Shown in pieces: positions 8,979 through 17,974 of a stretch of DNA of 64,000 bases. The notes under the pieces are model-generated. The model ran no database searches. It was given only the letters and a program-made list of their open reading frames with translations, and was not told where the DNA came from. Position 1 is the first letter of the stretch. Each line of letters begins with the position of its first letter. The position numbers and the translations under genes were made by a program. Source of the stretch: Cardiobacterium valvarum (lineage in GTDB: Bacteria; Pseudomonadota; Gammaproteobacteria; Cardiobacteriales; Cardiobacteriaceae). Location of the stretch: assembly GCF_900460955.1 (NCBI RefSeq), contig NZ_UFUW01000001.1, positions 124,001 through 188,000 of the forward strand, read 5' to 3'.

Positions 8979-10246
8979 GCCGCATACCGCCGGAAGAGAA
9001 TGCTGGCGTTGGTGCCGCCGAAGCCGAAGGAATTGGACAGGGCAATGTCAATGAGCATCGGGCGGGCTTGGTGCGGGACGTAATCCAGATCGCAGCCTTC
9101 GCCGGGATTATCGAGGTTGATGGTCGGCGGGGCGGTTTGATCGCGCAGGGCGAGCAGGGTGAAGATGGCTTCGAGACCGCCCGCTGCGCCGAGGGTGTGA
9201 CCGGTCATGGATTTGGTACTGCTCACTGCCAGTTTGTAGGCGTAGTCGCCAAAGGCTTTTTTAATCGCGCGGGTCTCGGCAATATCGCCGGCCGGGGTCG
9301 AGGTGCCGTGGGCGTTGATGTAATGCACGTCTTCGGGGGCGATGCCCGCATCTGCCAGGGCCAGGGCCATGCAGCGTGCTGCACCTGAGCCGTCTTCGCA
9401 TGGGGCGGTCATGTGGTGGGCGTCCGAGCTCATGCCCATGCCGATGATTTCGCCGTAGATAGTGGCACCGCGTGCAAGAGCATGTGGCAGGGATTCGAGG
9501 ATGATGACGCCGGCACCGTCACCGAGGACGAAGCCGTCACGGTCTTTGTCCCACGGGCGTGAGGCCTGTTCGGGAGCGTCGTTGCGGGTTGAGAGGGCTT
9601 TGGCAGCGGCAAAGCCGGCGATACCCATGTCGTTACCGGCACTTTCTGCGCCTCCTGCAATCATCACATCGGCATCTCCCATCTGGATCATGCGGTAGGC
9701 CTGGGCGATGGAATGGGTGGCGCTGGCGCAGGCAGTAACGGTAGCAAGGGTCGCGCCGGTGATGCCGTAATGGATAGAGATGTTGCCCGCAATCATGTTG
9801 ATGATGTTACGCGGGACGTAGAAAGGCGAGACACGTCGGGCGCCGCGCTCCAGGAATTCGCGGTAACCGTCCAAGGTGCCAGGCAGGCCACCGATGCCGG
9901 AGCCAATGATGATACCGGTGCGCTCGCGCAGGGTGGAGTTGTTACTGAAATCAAGGCCGCTGTCTGTGATGGCGTCTACCGCTGCGGCGTAGCCGTAGTG
10001 GATAAAACTGTCCATTTTGCGGGCTTCTTTGGCGTCCAGGTAGCGGGTGAGGTCAAATCCCTGCACGGAACCGCGAAAACGCACGGGCAATGCCGACGGG
10101 TCATAATCGGTGATAGGGGTGATGCCGCTTTTGCCTGCGAGGATGTTGTCCCATGCGCTGGCGATGCTGCTGCCGACGGGGCTAATGATGCCCATGCCGG
10201 TCACGACGACACGAGGTATGGCTCTGTGGGTAGTTTGTTGCGTCAT
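8975..10246 (-). CDS. fabF: 3-oxoacyl-ACP synthase II
   Basis: Condensing enzyme that elongates acyl-ACP with malonyl-ACP in type II fatty-acid synthesis. 423 aa, thiolase fold. The catalytic Cys lies in TACASA (about C173), with active-site His residues in NAHGTSTPAGD (H313) and STKSMTGHTLGAAGG (H350). The family signatures GSGIGG and SNSFGFGGTN are present. It lies downstream of acpP with a hairpin in between, and its stop overlaps the mltG start by 4 bp. Confidence 0.97.
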   Translation of the reverse strand: MTQQTTHRAIPRVVVTGMGIISPVGSSIASAWDNILAGKSGITPITDYDPSALPVRFRGSVQGFDLTRYLDAKEARKMDSFIHYGYAAAVDAITDSGLDFSNNSTLRERTGIIIGSGIGGLPGTLDGYREFLERGARRVSPFYVPRNIINMIAGNISIHYGITGATLATVTACASATHSIAQAYRMIQMGDADVMIAGGAESAGNDMGIAGFAAAKALSTRNDAPEQASRPWDKDRDGFVLGDGAGVIILESLPHALARGATIYGEIIGMGMSSDAHHMTAPCEDGSGAARCMALALADAGIAPEDVHYINAHGTSTPAGDIAETRAIKKAFGDYAYKLAVSSTKSMTGHTLGAAGGLEAIFTLLALRDQTAPPTINLDNPGEGCDLDYVPHQARPMLIDIALSNSFGFGGTNASILFRRYAA

Positions 10247-10264
10247 GTGTTTCTGCCGTTAAGG

Positions 10265-10304
10265 GATATAAAAAAAGCCACAGCAGTGGGTACTACCGTG
10301 GCTT
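10265..10304 (-). terminator. Terminator or attenuator between acpP and fabF
   Basis: Read on the minus strand, AAGCCACGG and then GTGGCTT pair around a loop and are followed by seven Ts. It lies between acpP and fabF, so it probably lets acpP be made in excess with only part of the transcripts reading through. Confidence 0.75.
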
Positions 10305-10318
10305 GCCTTTCGACCCGC

Positions 10319-10555
10319 TTAGCTGTTGGCTTTGACGTAGTCGATGGCGGTTTGCACGGTGGTAATTTTTTCGGCGTCTTCGTCAGGGATTTCGCAGTCG
10401 AATTCTTTTTCCAGCGACATAACGAGCTCTACGAGGTCAAGGGAATCGGCGCCAAGGTCATCGATGAAGGCAGCTTCGGGTTTGATCTGTGCTTCATCAA
10501 CGCTCAGTTGTTCTGCGATCACTTTGATGACGCGTTCTTCGATTGAATTACTCAT
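10319..10555 (-). CDS. acpP: Acyl carrier protein
   Basis: Small acidic carrier protein of 78 aa that holds growing acyl chains on 4'-phosphopantetheine. The attachment Ser is in [10 protein letters not shown] (S38). The helix I region [13 protein letters not shown] and the acidic C-terminus are typical. The start has a purine-rich site upstream (AGGAAAAAAC). It sits between fabG and fabF and ahead of a hairpin terminator, consistent with high expression. Confidence 0.97.
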   Translation of the reverse strand: MSNSIEERVIKVIAEQLSVDEAQIKPEAAFIDDLGADSLDLVELVMSLEKEFDCEIPDEDAEKITTVQTAIDYVKANS

Positions 10556-10629
10556 GGTGTGTTTTTTCCTAGGTTGTGATTGAGGGGTGCATTGTAAAAG
10601 GTTTGGGGGGTGTTTGCCACAGAGCGGCT

Positions 10630-11367
10630 TTATACCATATACATACCACCATTGACGTTGATGGTCTCGCCGGTAACGTAATCAGCCTGGGCAAGGAAGA
10701 GGACGGCCTCGGCGATGTCTTCAACCCGGCCAAGTTTTGCCAGCGGGATTTGCGCGGCAAGCTGGGCTTTTTGCTCTTCCGGCAATTTATCGGTCATGTC
10801 GGTCTGGATAAAACCCGGAGCGACGCAGTTGACGGTAATACCGCGTGAGCCGACTTCGCGGGCCAGGGATTTGGAAAAACCTATAAGTCCCGCTTTGGTA
10901 GCGGCGTAATTGGTTTGGCCGGCGTTGCCCATGATGCCGACCACCGACGTGATATTGATGATACGGCCACAGCGGGCTTTCATCATGTCACGCAGCACAG
11001 CTTTACTGAGGCGGTACACGCTGCTCAGGTTGGTATCAATGACCTTGTCCCATTCTTCCGGTTTCATCCGCATCAGCAGGTTGTCATGGGTGATACCGGC
11101 ATTGTTGACAAGGATAGCGACGGGAGCGAATTCTGCGGCAATCTCTTTGATGAGGGTTTCAACGGCATCGTTGTCATTGACCAGCAGTTTTTTACCGCTA
11201 CCCTGATAGCCTTTTTCAGCGATGTAATGGCTGATGGCTTCTGCACCGCTATCGCTGGTGGCCGTGCCAATGATGGTAGCACCCGCTTGGGCAAGCACAT
11301 CTAAAATGGCGCGACCAATGCCACGACTGGCACCGGTGATAAGGGCAACTTGATTATGCAGGTTCAT
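10630..11367 (-). CDS. fabG: 3-oxoacyl-ACP reductase
   Basis: NADPH-dependent short-chain dehydrogenase of 245 aa that reduces 3-oxoacyl-ACP. The Rossmann motif TGASRGIG begins at residue 11, NNAG lies near 88, and the catalytic residues are a Ser in NITSVVG (S141), Y154 and K158 in NYAATKAG. The PGFIQTDMT loop is typical of FabG. Its start overlaps the fabD stop by 4 bp. Confidence 0.96.
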   Translation of the reverse strand: MNLHNQVALITGASRGIGRAILDVLAQAGATIIGTATSDSGAEAISHYIAEKGYQGSGKKLLVNDNDAVETLIKEIAAEFAPVAILVNNAGITHDNLLMRMKPEEWDKVIDTNLSSVYRLSKAVLRDMMKARCGRIINITSVVGIMGNAGQTNYAATKAGLIGFSKSLAREVGSRGITVNCVAPGFIQTDMTDKLPEEQKAQLAAQIPLAKLGRVEDIAEAVLFLAQADYVTGETINVNGGMYMV

Positions 11368-12299
11368 GCTGTCTCCAGGGCTTGTCGTACGGCGGCGACG
11401 CTGTCAGGGTGATCAAAGGCGATAGTGCGCAGATTCTTATTAATACGCTTGTTCAGACCGGTCAGAACTTTGCCGGGGCCGGCCTCAATGAAGAGGTCAG
11501 CACCGTGCGCAGCGAGCGCCTCAATGCAGTCTACCCAGCGCACGGGCTGGTAGAGCTGGGCGCCGAGCGCTATTTCAACACCGGTCGCGGTATCGCGGGG
11601 CTTGGCATCCACGTTGTGAATGATGACGGCGTTTGTCGGTTGCCAGTTGATTTTGTTGAGGTGCAGGCTGAGTTGCGCAGCAGCAGCGCGCATCAGTTCG
11701 CAGTGTGAAGGAACACTGACGGTGAGCGGGACGGCTCGTTTGGCACCCGCCAATTTGGCATTCTCTATTGCTGTAGCAACGGCTTTGGCTTCGCCGGCAA
11801 TCACTACTTGTCCGGGGGAATTGAAGTTGGCGGCACTTACTTTACCAGGGGTGCGGTTGCAGACGCTGATAACGTCTTCATCGTCCAGCCCCAGGATAGC
11901 TGCCATGGCGCCTTCGCCTGTGGCGACAGCCTCCTGCATAATTTTGCCGCGCATGTGCACAAGTTGTATCGCTTCGGCAAAGGTCATGGCACTCGCTGCA
12001 CACAGCGCGGTGTATTCACCTAGGGAATGTCCCGCCATGTAAGACGCAGTGATGCCGCAGGTTTCATGCAGGATATCAGCACAGGCAATACCGGCGGCAA
12101 GCAGGGCGGGCTGGGTGATGGCGGTTTGATCCAGTTCACCGCTTGGGTTTTCTTGGGATATGTGCCACAAATTGAGTCCGAGGACGTCAGAGGCCTCAAC
12201 AAAACGGCGTTGTACGGCAGGATAGACTGTGGCCAGCTCTTTGAGCATACCGGCGCTTTGTGAACCTTGCCCAGGGAAGATGAGTGCGATGGTGGTCAT
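11364..12299 (-). CDS. fabD: Malonyl-CoA-ACP transacylase
   Basis: Transfers malonyl from CoA to ACP. 311 aa. The N-terminal FPGQGSQ motif, the nucleophile elbow GHSLGEY (S92) and the later VSVPSHCELM segment with the catalytic His are present. It lies 12 bp after fabH and overlaps fabG by 4 bp. Confidence 0.96.
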   Translation of the reverse strand: MTTIALIFPGQGSQSAGMLKELATVYPAVQRRFVEASDVLGLNLWHISQENPSGELDQTAITQPALLAAGIACADILHETCGITASYMAGHSLGEYTALCAASAMTFAEAIQLVHMRGKIMQEAVATGEGAMAAILGLDDEDVISVCNRTPGKVSAANFNSPGQVVIAGEAKAVATAIENAKLAGAKRAVPLTVSVPSHCELMRAAAAQLSLHLNKINWQPTNAVIIHNVDAKPRDTATGVEIALGAQLYQPVRWVDCIEALAAHGADLFIEAGPGKVLTGLNKRINKNLRTIAFDHPDSVAAVRQALETA

Positions 12300-12311
12300 A
12301 TACGCTCCTCT

Positions 12312-13280
12312 TTAGTAGGTAATAATACTTCCGCCCCAAACGAATCCGCCGCCAAAGGCTTCCAGCAGTAGTTTGTGGCCGCGCTGTATCGTACCGTTTT
12401 TAATGCCATAGTCCAATGCCAGCGGGATGGATGCGGCGGATGTATTGGCGTGTTCGGCCACGGTGAGGATGACTTTCTCCATCGGGAGGTTGAGGTGCTC
12501 TGCAGTCGCCTTGATGATGCGCAGATTGGCCTGATGCGGGATGAGAAAATCAATATTTTCCGCTTGCATGTGTTGTTGCTCAAGCAATTCACCCACCAGT
12601 CCAGATAACGTGCGCACGGCAACTTTGAAGACTTCGCGTCCTTCCATATGGATGAAAGGCAAACGGTCAGCAAGGCTGTCTGCCGGGGAACCGCTGCCGC
12701 GTGGCACCAGCAGTAGGTCCTTGTAGCGTCCATCACTGTGCAACACGGAGCCATGAATACCGGGGGTATCTGAAGCTTCAAGGATGACAGCACCGGCGCC
12801 GTCACCGAACAGAATGGCGGTGCTACGGTCACTCCAGTCCAGAATGTTACTGAAGACTTCTGCACCAATAACCAAGGCGCGTTTGCTGCTGCCCGCGCGG
12901 ATGAAATTGTCAGCTGTAGCCAGAGCGAAGACGAAGCCCGAGCAGGCTGCCTGCATGTCAAAAGCCGGGATGTTGCCGCAGCCCAAGCGCATTTGCAGTT
13001 GGCTGGCGTTACTGGGGAAAAGGTGTTCCGGTGTGGAAGTGGCGACAATGATCAGGTCAATGCTGGCGGGATCAATATTCGCCACTTGCAGGGCATCACG
13101 TGCGGCGTAGTAAGCGAGATCGGTGCTGCTTTCGTTGGCCGCTGCGATATGGCGTTGTTCGATGCCAGTGCGGGTACGAATCCACTCGTCGGATGTATCC
13201 ATCCGCTCGGCAAAGTCATGATTGGTCATGACCTGCTGTGGCAGATAGCTGCCAGTGCTGAGTATTTTGCTATAAATCAT
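12312..13280 (-). CDS. fabH: 3-oxoacyl-ACP synthase III
   Basis: Initiates fatty-acid synthesis by condensing acetyl-CoA with malonyl-ACP. 322 aa. The catalytic Cys is in QAACSGF (C113), the His in [10 protein letters not shown] and the Asn in [10 protein letters not shown], forming the Cys-His-Asn triad. The C-terminal FGGGFVWG is diagnostic. The start overlaps the plsX stop by 4 bp. Confidence 0.97.
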   Translation of the reverse strand: MIYSKILSTGSYLPQQVMTNHDFAERMDTSDEWIRTRTGIEQRHIAAANESSTDLAYYAARDALQVANIDPASIDLIIVATSTPEHLFPSNASQLQMRLGCGNIPAFDMQAACSGFVFALATADNFIRAGSSKRALVIGAEVFSNILDWSDRSTAILFGDGAGAVILEASDTPGIHGSVLHSDGRYKDLLLVPRGSGSPADSLADRLPFIHMEGREVFKVAVRTLSGLVGELLEQQHMQAENIDFLIPHQANLRIIKATAEHLNLPMEKVILTVAEHANTSAASIPLALDYGIKNGTIQRGHKLLLEAFGGGFVWGGSIITY

Positions 13281-14323
13281 GCAGGGGTATCTTCTGCCGG
13301 AATGCGGGGTTGCGGTTGTTCGAGTTGCTTACGAATGTGACCGATGATGCCGTTGGTGATTTCTAGACGCGCGACGTTAATAGCATTGGCAAAGGCAAAA
13401 GCGTCGGCATTACCGTGACTTTTGATAACGATACCCTGCAAACCGAGCAGGGTAGCGCCGTTGTAGGTGCGTGGGTCGATGCGGCGTTTGGTGCGACGCA
13501 AAACCGGTAGGGAAAAGAGTGCGGCGATTTTGCTGAAGATGCTGTGCCGGAATTCTTGTTCCAAGGTGGTCTGGATGTATTTGGCGATACCTTCGACGGA
13601 TTTCAGGGCAACGTTGCCAACGAAGCCGTCACAAACCACGATATCCAAATGTTCTTTGAGGAAGATGTCGTTGCCTTCCACAAAACCGCAGTAATTGAGG
13701 CCGGTTTGTTCTAGCAGCTTGCTGGTTTCCTTGACGATGTCATTGCCTTTGATGGCTTCTTCGCCAATATTGAGCAAACCGACGATCGGTTGCGCTTTCT
13801 CATCCACCGCCTTAACCAGCTCCGAACCCATCACGGCAAATTGCACCAGCTGATCGGGTTTGGCATCAACATTTGCACCAAGATCCAGCCAGTGCACATG
13901 ACCGCCACGCGAAGGCACTACCGCACAGATGGCGGGGCGTGAGATACCGGGCAGCATTTTTAGGATGTAACGGCTGCTTGCCATTAACGCGCCGGTATTA
14001 CCGGCACTGACACAGGCCTGCGCGTCACCATCACGTACTGCCTCAATTGACTTCCACATAGAGGAATCGGTTTTATGACGCAGCACACTGGCAGGTGCCT
14101 CGTCCATGGCAACAACCTGGGTGGTATGACGAATACAGATACGCCCGTCATCAATGGCGGGGAAGGCTTTGTGGGCGCGGATGGCGATCTCATCGCCGAC
14201 GATCAGCATATGAACGTCGTTATGCCGCTTTTGGATGAGGGCGATAGCGGTCAGCGTTACGTCCAAACCGATATCGCCGCCCATTGCATCAATGGCAATG
14301 ACGGGCGGCTTGTGCGTGCTCAT
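13277..14323 (-). CDS. plsX: Phosphate acyltransferase PlsX
   Basis: Converts acyl-ACP to acyl-phosphate for phospholipid synthesis. 348 aa. The N-terminal [11 protein letters not shown] is the family hallmark, followed by the [12 protein letters not shown] loop, LDLGAN and [11 protein letters not shown]. It lies between rpmF and fabH as in most Proteobacteria, with a 14-bp gap after rpmF. Confidence 0.97.
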   Translation of the reverse strand: MSTHKPPVIAIDAMGGDIGLDVTLTAIALIQKRHNDVHMLIVGDEIAIRAHKAFPAIDDGRICIRHTTQVVAMDEAPASVLRHKTDSSMWKSIEAVRDGDAQACVSAGNTGALMASSRYILKMLPGISRPAICAVVPSRGGHVHWLDLGANVDAKPDQLVQFAVMGSELVKAVDEKAQPIVGLLNIGEEAIKGNDIVKETSKLLEQTGLNYCGFVEGNDIFLKEHLDIVVCDGFVGNVALKSVEGIAKYIQTTLEQEFRHSIFSKIAALFSLPVLRRTKRRIDPRTYNGATLLGLQGIVIKSHGNADAFAFANAINVARLEITNGIIGHIRKQLEQPQPRIPAEDTPA

Positions 14324-14337
14324 GGCGCAGGCAGATT

Positions 14338-14538
14338 TTATTCTTCGATATCAATCTGTTTGTTGCTGGCGCGGACAATGACTTGACGGCCGCGATAGAA
14401 ACCATCTTTAGTAATGTGGTGACGCAGGTGATGCTCGCCGCTGGCTCTGTCGGTAGAAATAGTTTTACCGGTAAGAGCGTCGTGGGCACGGCGCATGCCG
14501 CGTTTTGAGGGGGTTTTACGATTCTGTTGAACGGCCAT
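14338..14538 (-). CDS. rpmF: 50S ribosomal protein L32
   Basis: Basic 66-aa protein of the large ribosomal subunit. The N-terminus [20 protein letters not shown] is characteristic of the proteobacterial L32 that lacks the zinc-binding cysteines. Its start overlaps the yceD 3' end by 23 bp, a normal arrangement. Confidence 0.97.
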   Translation of the reverse strand: MAVQQNRKTPSKRGMRRAHDALTGKTISTDRASGEHHLRHHITKDGFYRGRQVIVRASNKQIDIEE

Positions 14539-15091
14539 GAGAATTCTCCTTAGCTTCCAGTAAGTCTTTCAAAGCCGCAAACGGATTGGGTTGCGCGTCT
14601 GCCTGCGGCAGGGGGTCTTGCGCGCCGATCTGCGGCAGGCTGCAATTATCATGCTTGGCAATCATCGGCATCGCCAGCAGGACTTCTTCTTCAATAAACC
14701 ACGCCAAGTCCAGTTCGTCCCCGGCGCAAATCAGGGTTTCGCTGCCATCGGCCACTCTATCTTCCAAAGATTGGTCCCGAATCAGGACATAATCAAAGTC
14801 ATGATCAACGGTAAGCTCCAGCGGCTCTAGGCAACGCTGACATTCGGTATGCAAGACAGCACGCACATCACCGCTTAAACGGGTTTGTCCGTGCTTGTCG
14901 ATCTGTCCTTCAAGGGTGTAGTGCACGACGTCATCGCGCGTCCCCGTCCATTGTCGCAATGTTTCCGTTTCTGCCAGTGGCAGTGTGCCGGAATCACGGC
15001 AACGGTTTTTGGCATATGCCCATGGGTCAAAATGCCGTAACGGCGGGGTCGCAGGGTGGCGCATCATACTCTCAACATTTTGGGCTGTCAA
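14516..15091 (-). CDS. yceD: YceD family protein (DUF177), 23S rRNA accumulation protein
   Basis: YceD/DUF177 protein encoded directly ahead of rpmF in nearly all Proteobacteria. In E. coli it is linked to 23S rRNA accumulation. 191 aa as drawn; a start at the second or third Met ([10 protein letters not shown], residues 9-10) is equally possible. It has the conserved Cys pair [12 protein letters not shown], then DFDYVLI and a Glu-rich C-terminal region ([11 protein letters not shown]). First gene of the fab cluster transcript. Confidence 0.9.
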   Translation of the reverse strand: MTAQNVESMMRHPATPPLRHFDPWAYAKNRCRDSGTLPLAETETLRQWTGTRDDVVHYTLEGQIDKHGQTRLSGDVRAVLHTECQRCLEPLELTVDHDFDYVLIRDQSLEDRVADGSETLICAGDELDLAWFIEEEVLLAMPMIAKHDNCSLPQIGAQDPLPQADAQPNPFAALKDLLEAKENSHGRSTES

Positions 15092-15102
15092 AGCGATAAA
15101 TC

Positions 15103-15972
15103 CTAGCCAATCTGATGGTTGGCTGCAAAATGCAGGTACACAATATCCGAAATTTCGCGGATGACATTACTGCGGCTGGTAATCCAGCTCGAATAATTTC
15201 CCGCCGCGGTGCCCTTTTCGATAACGGCGGAAATCGTGTAGGGGTAGCTGCGGCCGTTTGCCTTGCATTCGATGACGCCGAAATTGCCGCAGAGCATCGC
15301 GGTAGAGCCGGTTTTGTCGTACACCGTAGCGGTTTGTGGCACGAACTGTGTTTTCGAGCGGATACGGTCGGGATTGGGGATGGACATGATCTGTTTCAGG
15401 AACTGTGCACCGGGCAGCTGATTCGCCCACATGGCGCGGAGGAAACGGTCATAGTCAGCGACGGAGGCACGATTGCGGTAAGTACGTCCCTGAGCGGGAA
15501 TATTCTCGACGATTTGAATATTGCGGAAAATCTGTGGAGCCTGTTTTTTCAGCATCCACTGCACGCCTTCCGGCCCGCCGAGGCGTTTGAAGAGATGGTT
15601 GGTGAACTCGTTGTTGCTGGAGACCACCATGCCGCGCATTTCGTTTTGCACCCGCTCGCTCATTGGATAGAGAGCAGCATCTTTCACAAAATGGGTTAGC
15701 AGATAGGCCTGGATGACAAACGGTTTGACCAGGCTGGCGCATTGCAGCGGCGTATTGGCATTGATTTGCGCCAGTGGGCGGTTGGCAACCAAATCATGCA
15801 CCAGCCAAGCGGTACGTTCATCGCTTGCCAGACGACCTTCCGCGCGCAATTGCTGCACGCGTTCATTGATGGCCTGTTCGAGTGGCGTAGCGGCATGAGC
15901 GGAAAGCGGCAGTGCGGCACCGAGGCCGAGCATCCCGCTGCGGCTCAGAAATTGACGTTTGGTGAGTAACAT
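15103..15972 (-). CDS. Exported beta-lactamase-fold serine hydrolase
   Basis: Putative periplasmic serine hydrolase of the class A beta-lactamase/penicillin-recognising fold, 289 aa. Residues 1-27 are a signal peptide (ending SAHA); KRQFLSRSG just before the hydrophobic core resembles a Tat motif but has KR rather than RR. The active-site series is SLVK (SxxK, near residue 80), SNN (in place of SDN) and DKTGS (KTG box near 220). It could be a peptidoglycan-active enzyme or a beta-lactamase-like protein, and substrate cannot be told from sequence. It lies 11 bp downstream of the yceD start on the same strand but upstream in transcription, so it may be co-transcribed into the fab cluster. Confidence 0.75.
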   Translation of the reverse strand: MLLTKRQFLSRSGMLGLGAALPLSAHAATPLEQAINERVQQLRAEGRLASDERTAWLVHDLVANRPLAQINANTPLQCASLVKPFVIQAYLLTHFVKDAALYPMSERVQNEMRGMVVSSNNEFTNHLFKRLGGPEGVQWMLKKQAPQIFRNIQIVENIPAQGRTYRNRASVADYDRFLRAMWANQLPGAQFLKQIMSIPNPDRIRSKTQFVPQTATVYDKTGSTAMLCGNFGVIECKANGRSYPYTISAVIEKGTAAGNYSSWITSRSNVIREISDIVYLHFAANHQIG

Positions 15973-16143
15973 GGCGATGGATAAACAAACAGTAACGTGA
16001 GCGCTTATTCTAGCAAAGCGACTGTAGAGTGGCGCTAAAAATCATGATGAAGAGAACCGTCGCTGGTGGATGCAAAAATCCGCCGCACGTTTTTCCGTTC
16101 AACGTGCTGACGTCCTGCCGACATGGGGGCACCATGCGGACGA

Positions 16144-16172
16144 TTTAGCTGTCTGCCAAGCTCGCTTACAAT
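16144..16172 (+). promoter_or_regulatory. Possible sigma-70 promoter for the paralogue-fadD operon
   Basis: TTTAGC, a 17-bp gap and TACAAT at 16167-16172 lie about 30 bp before the first paralogue's start. The -10 is good and the -35 is weak. Confidence 0.4.
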
Positions 16173-16203
16173 ATTGCCCTTCATTCACCAACCGGAAATC
16201 TCC

Positions 16204-17019
16204 ATGACCGACTTCAGCCTCAGCCTTCCCGACAAGCACCTGAAAATGAAGGCTGTATTTGCCGAAACGCCATCGAACATGATTATTGGCGCGCTCTTTT
16301 TATTGCTCCTCGCTGCCGGTATTTTCTGGTGGGCAAATAACCTCGCCCGCTCTGCATATACGGACTACCAAATTCAGCGAGGACCACATCACATCGTGCC
16401 GGGGGCCGATATTGACGGGAAATGTGAGGCCCATGCTTATATCCTGACCATTTGTGATACCAAGATCCGTACCGATAGCCAGACGCTGGACAAACATTTT
16501 GCCTTCTTCGACCTCAGTTTTGATGACTACAGCGTCTATGCCATCGCGCCCGATAATAGCTCCGATCAAATCACGCTCAGCCTCGCTGCCGATAAAGCCA
16601 TCAATCGCCTGATTTTTGCCCTATGCGTTGCCGGAGTCGGCCTTGTTTGTATTAGTTTTGCTTTTTATCGCGCCTTTATTGACAGGTCTCGTATCAGCGC
16701 TCTTTTGCGTGGCTTGAACCGTGCAGACGCCCAGCCGTGGCAGTTAACCACTATAGATGCGTTTGTGGATGACGACAAAATCAAACACTACATGGTCGAT
16801 ATCCATGGCACGGAGCGCAAAATAACGTTTAGTTTCGGCAAAAAAATGGAACCGTGGCTGCTGGACGTGAGCGGTGATACCGCCCGCCTCCTCGCCTTCG
16901 CACCTGCCGACGGCGGGGCGGCCGTGCCGTTTGACCGCAAACTCAAAACCATCGGCGGCCTCAACAAAAGCGAGCGGCAGGCACTGATCGCCGAACTCGA
17001 ACGCATCAGCGGTCAATAG
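16204..17019 (+). CDS. Hypothetical two-TM membrane protein, paralogue of the next gene
   Basis: Unrecognised inner-membrane protein, 271 aa from the ATG at 16204 (MTDFSLSLPDKHLKMK). An upstream ATG would add 27 residues of unlikely composition. One hydrophobic helix lies at about residues 24-44, a second at about 138-160; between them is a roughly 90-residue soluble domain and after them a basic/acidic C-terminal domain. The C-terminal stretch LLAFAPADGG, then VPFDRKL, IGGLNKSERQALIAELERI is repeated in the next gene, so the two are diverged tandem duplicates. A role linked to FadD is suggested only by position. Confidence 0.75.
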   Translation: MTDFSLSLPDKHLKMKAVFAETPSNMIIGALFLLLLAAGIFWWANNLARSAYTDYQIQRGPHHIVPGADIDGKCEAHAYILTICDTKIRTDSQTLDKHFAFFDLSFDDYSVYAIAPDNSSDQITLSLAADKAINRLIFALCVAGVGLVCISFAFYRAFIDRSRISALLRGLNRADAQPWQLTTIDAFVDDDKIKHYMVDIHGTERKITFSFGKKMEPWLLDVSGDTARLLAFAPADGGAAVPFDRKLKTIGGLNKSERQALIAELERISGQ

Positions 17020-17026
17020 CCCCCGT

Positions 17027-17974
17027 ATGGAAATCATTGATATCGAATTACCCGCCCGTCCGCTGAAAATCAGGCGGTTCGGGCGCTATACCTTTCTTTT
17101 CCACGAATTGATGGTTCTGTTGCTGTTCTGCCTGGTCTATTACGTCGGCAAGGGAAATTTCCAGACATTTCGCGATATTTACGATGACTATCAGGCCAGG
17201 CATACCGCCACACCGCTGGCACAGGCCACCGTTTCCAGCGAACGGAAAAGCGGTATTTTCAGCACAGAATACCGCTACACCGTGCACTACAAGGGCATCA
17301 GCATAGAAGGGAATTTCAGCTATCTCGGCAGGATGGCGGATAACGGTCGTGATGCCCAGGCCATCAGGCTGACAGATGCGCGGGGAAGCCGCATCACCAT
17401 TGATCATGCCATCGAGACCCTGACGCGGCGTGTCTTTTACGCCATTGGTGGATTGTGCTGCATCCTGCTGTTCCTGCTCACACCGGCCCTCATGTTTTTT
17501 ATTAACCTGAGGCGGCAACGGATATTGGCCGGAGCGCTGAACCGTCGCGGTGCCTACCCGTGGTGGCTAACCGTTGTGGATGTACTGGAATTGGGTGGCA
17601 TTGCCTATTTCCCCAGCATTCATGGCACCCCCCGCCGCGTGGTGCTGGCGTTTGACAGAAATTACAGCCTGTCGTGGTGGTATGTCGAAAATGACGCCAT
17701 GCCGCTGACACTGCTTGCCGAGTACGACAAAAACCTGAATATCGAAGACCCATTCAAAGACAGCCCCGCCATCATCCGTCGGGCGGTGAAAAACCATTTA
17801 CCCGTTAAACGTATCCTTGCCTTTGCTCCCAAAGACGGCAGCGAGACCGTGCCCTTTGACACCGAACTCAGCAACATCGGCCGCCTGAAACGTGCCGAAC
17901 GCAAAGCCCTCATCGCTGCTCTGGCGGACATTGCAGCGGCCTACTCAACCACCGTTTACAAAGGACTCCCATGA
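17027..17974 (+). CDS. Hypothetical two-TM membrane protein, tandem paralogue
   Basis: Unrecognised 315-aa membrane protein starting 7 bp after its paralogue. Hydrophobic helices lie at about residues 21-40 and 140-165. The C-terminal half has ILAFAPKDGS, VPFDTEL and IGRLKRAERKALIAALADI, matching the end of the preceding protein, and a shared YPWWLT/QPWQLT motif follows the second helix in both. Its stop overlaps the fadD ATG by 4 bp, so translation is coupled. Function unknown; a membrane partner of fatty-acid uptake or activation is one possibility. Confidence 0.75.
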   Translation: MEIIDIELPARPLKIRRFGRYTFLFHELMVLLLFCLVYYVGKGNFQTFRDIYDDYQARHTATPLAQATVSSERKSGIFSTEYRYTVHYKGISIEGNFSYLGRMADNGRDAQAIRLTDARGSRITIDHAIETLTRRVFYAIGGLCCILLFLLTPALMFFINLRRQRILAGALNRRGAYPWWLTVVDVLELGGIAYFPSIHGTPRRVVLAFDRNYSLSWWYVENDAMPLTLLAEYDKNLNIEDPFKDSPAIIRRAVKNHLPVKRILAFAPKDGSETVPFDTELSNIGRLKRAERKALIAALADIAAAYSTTVYKGLP

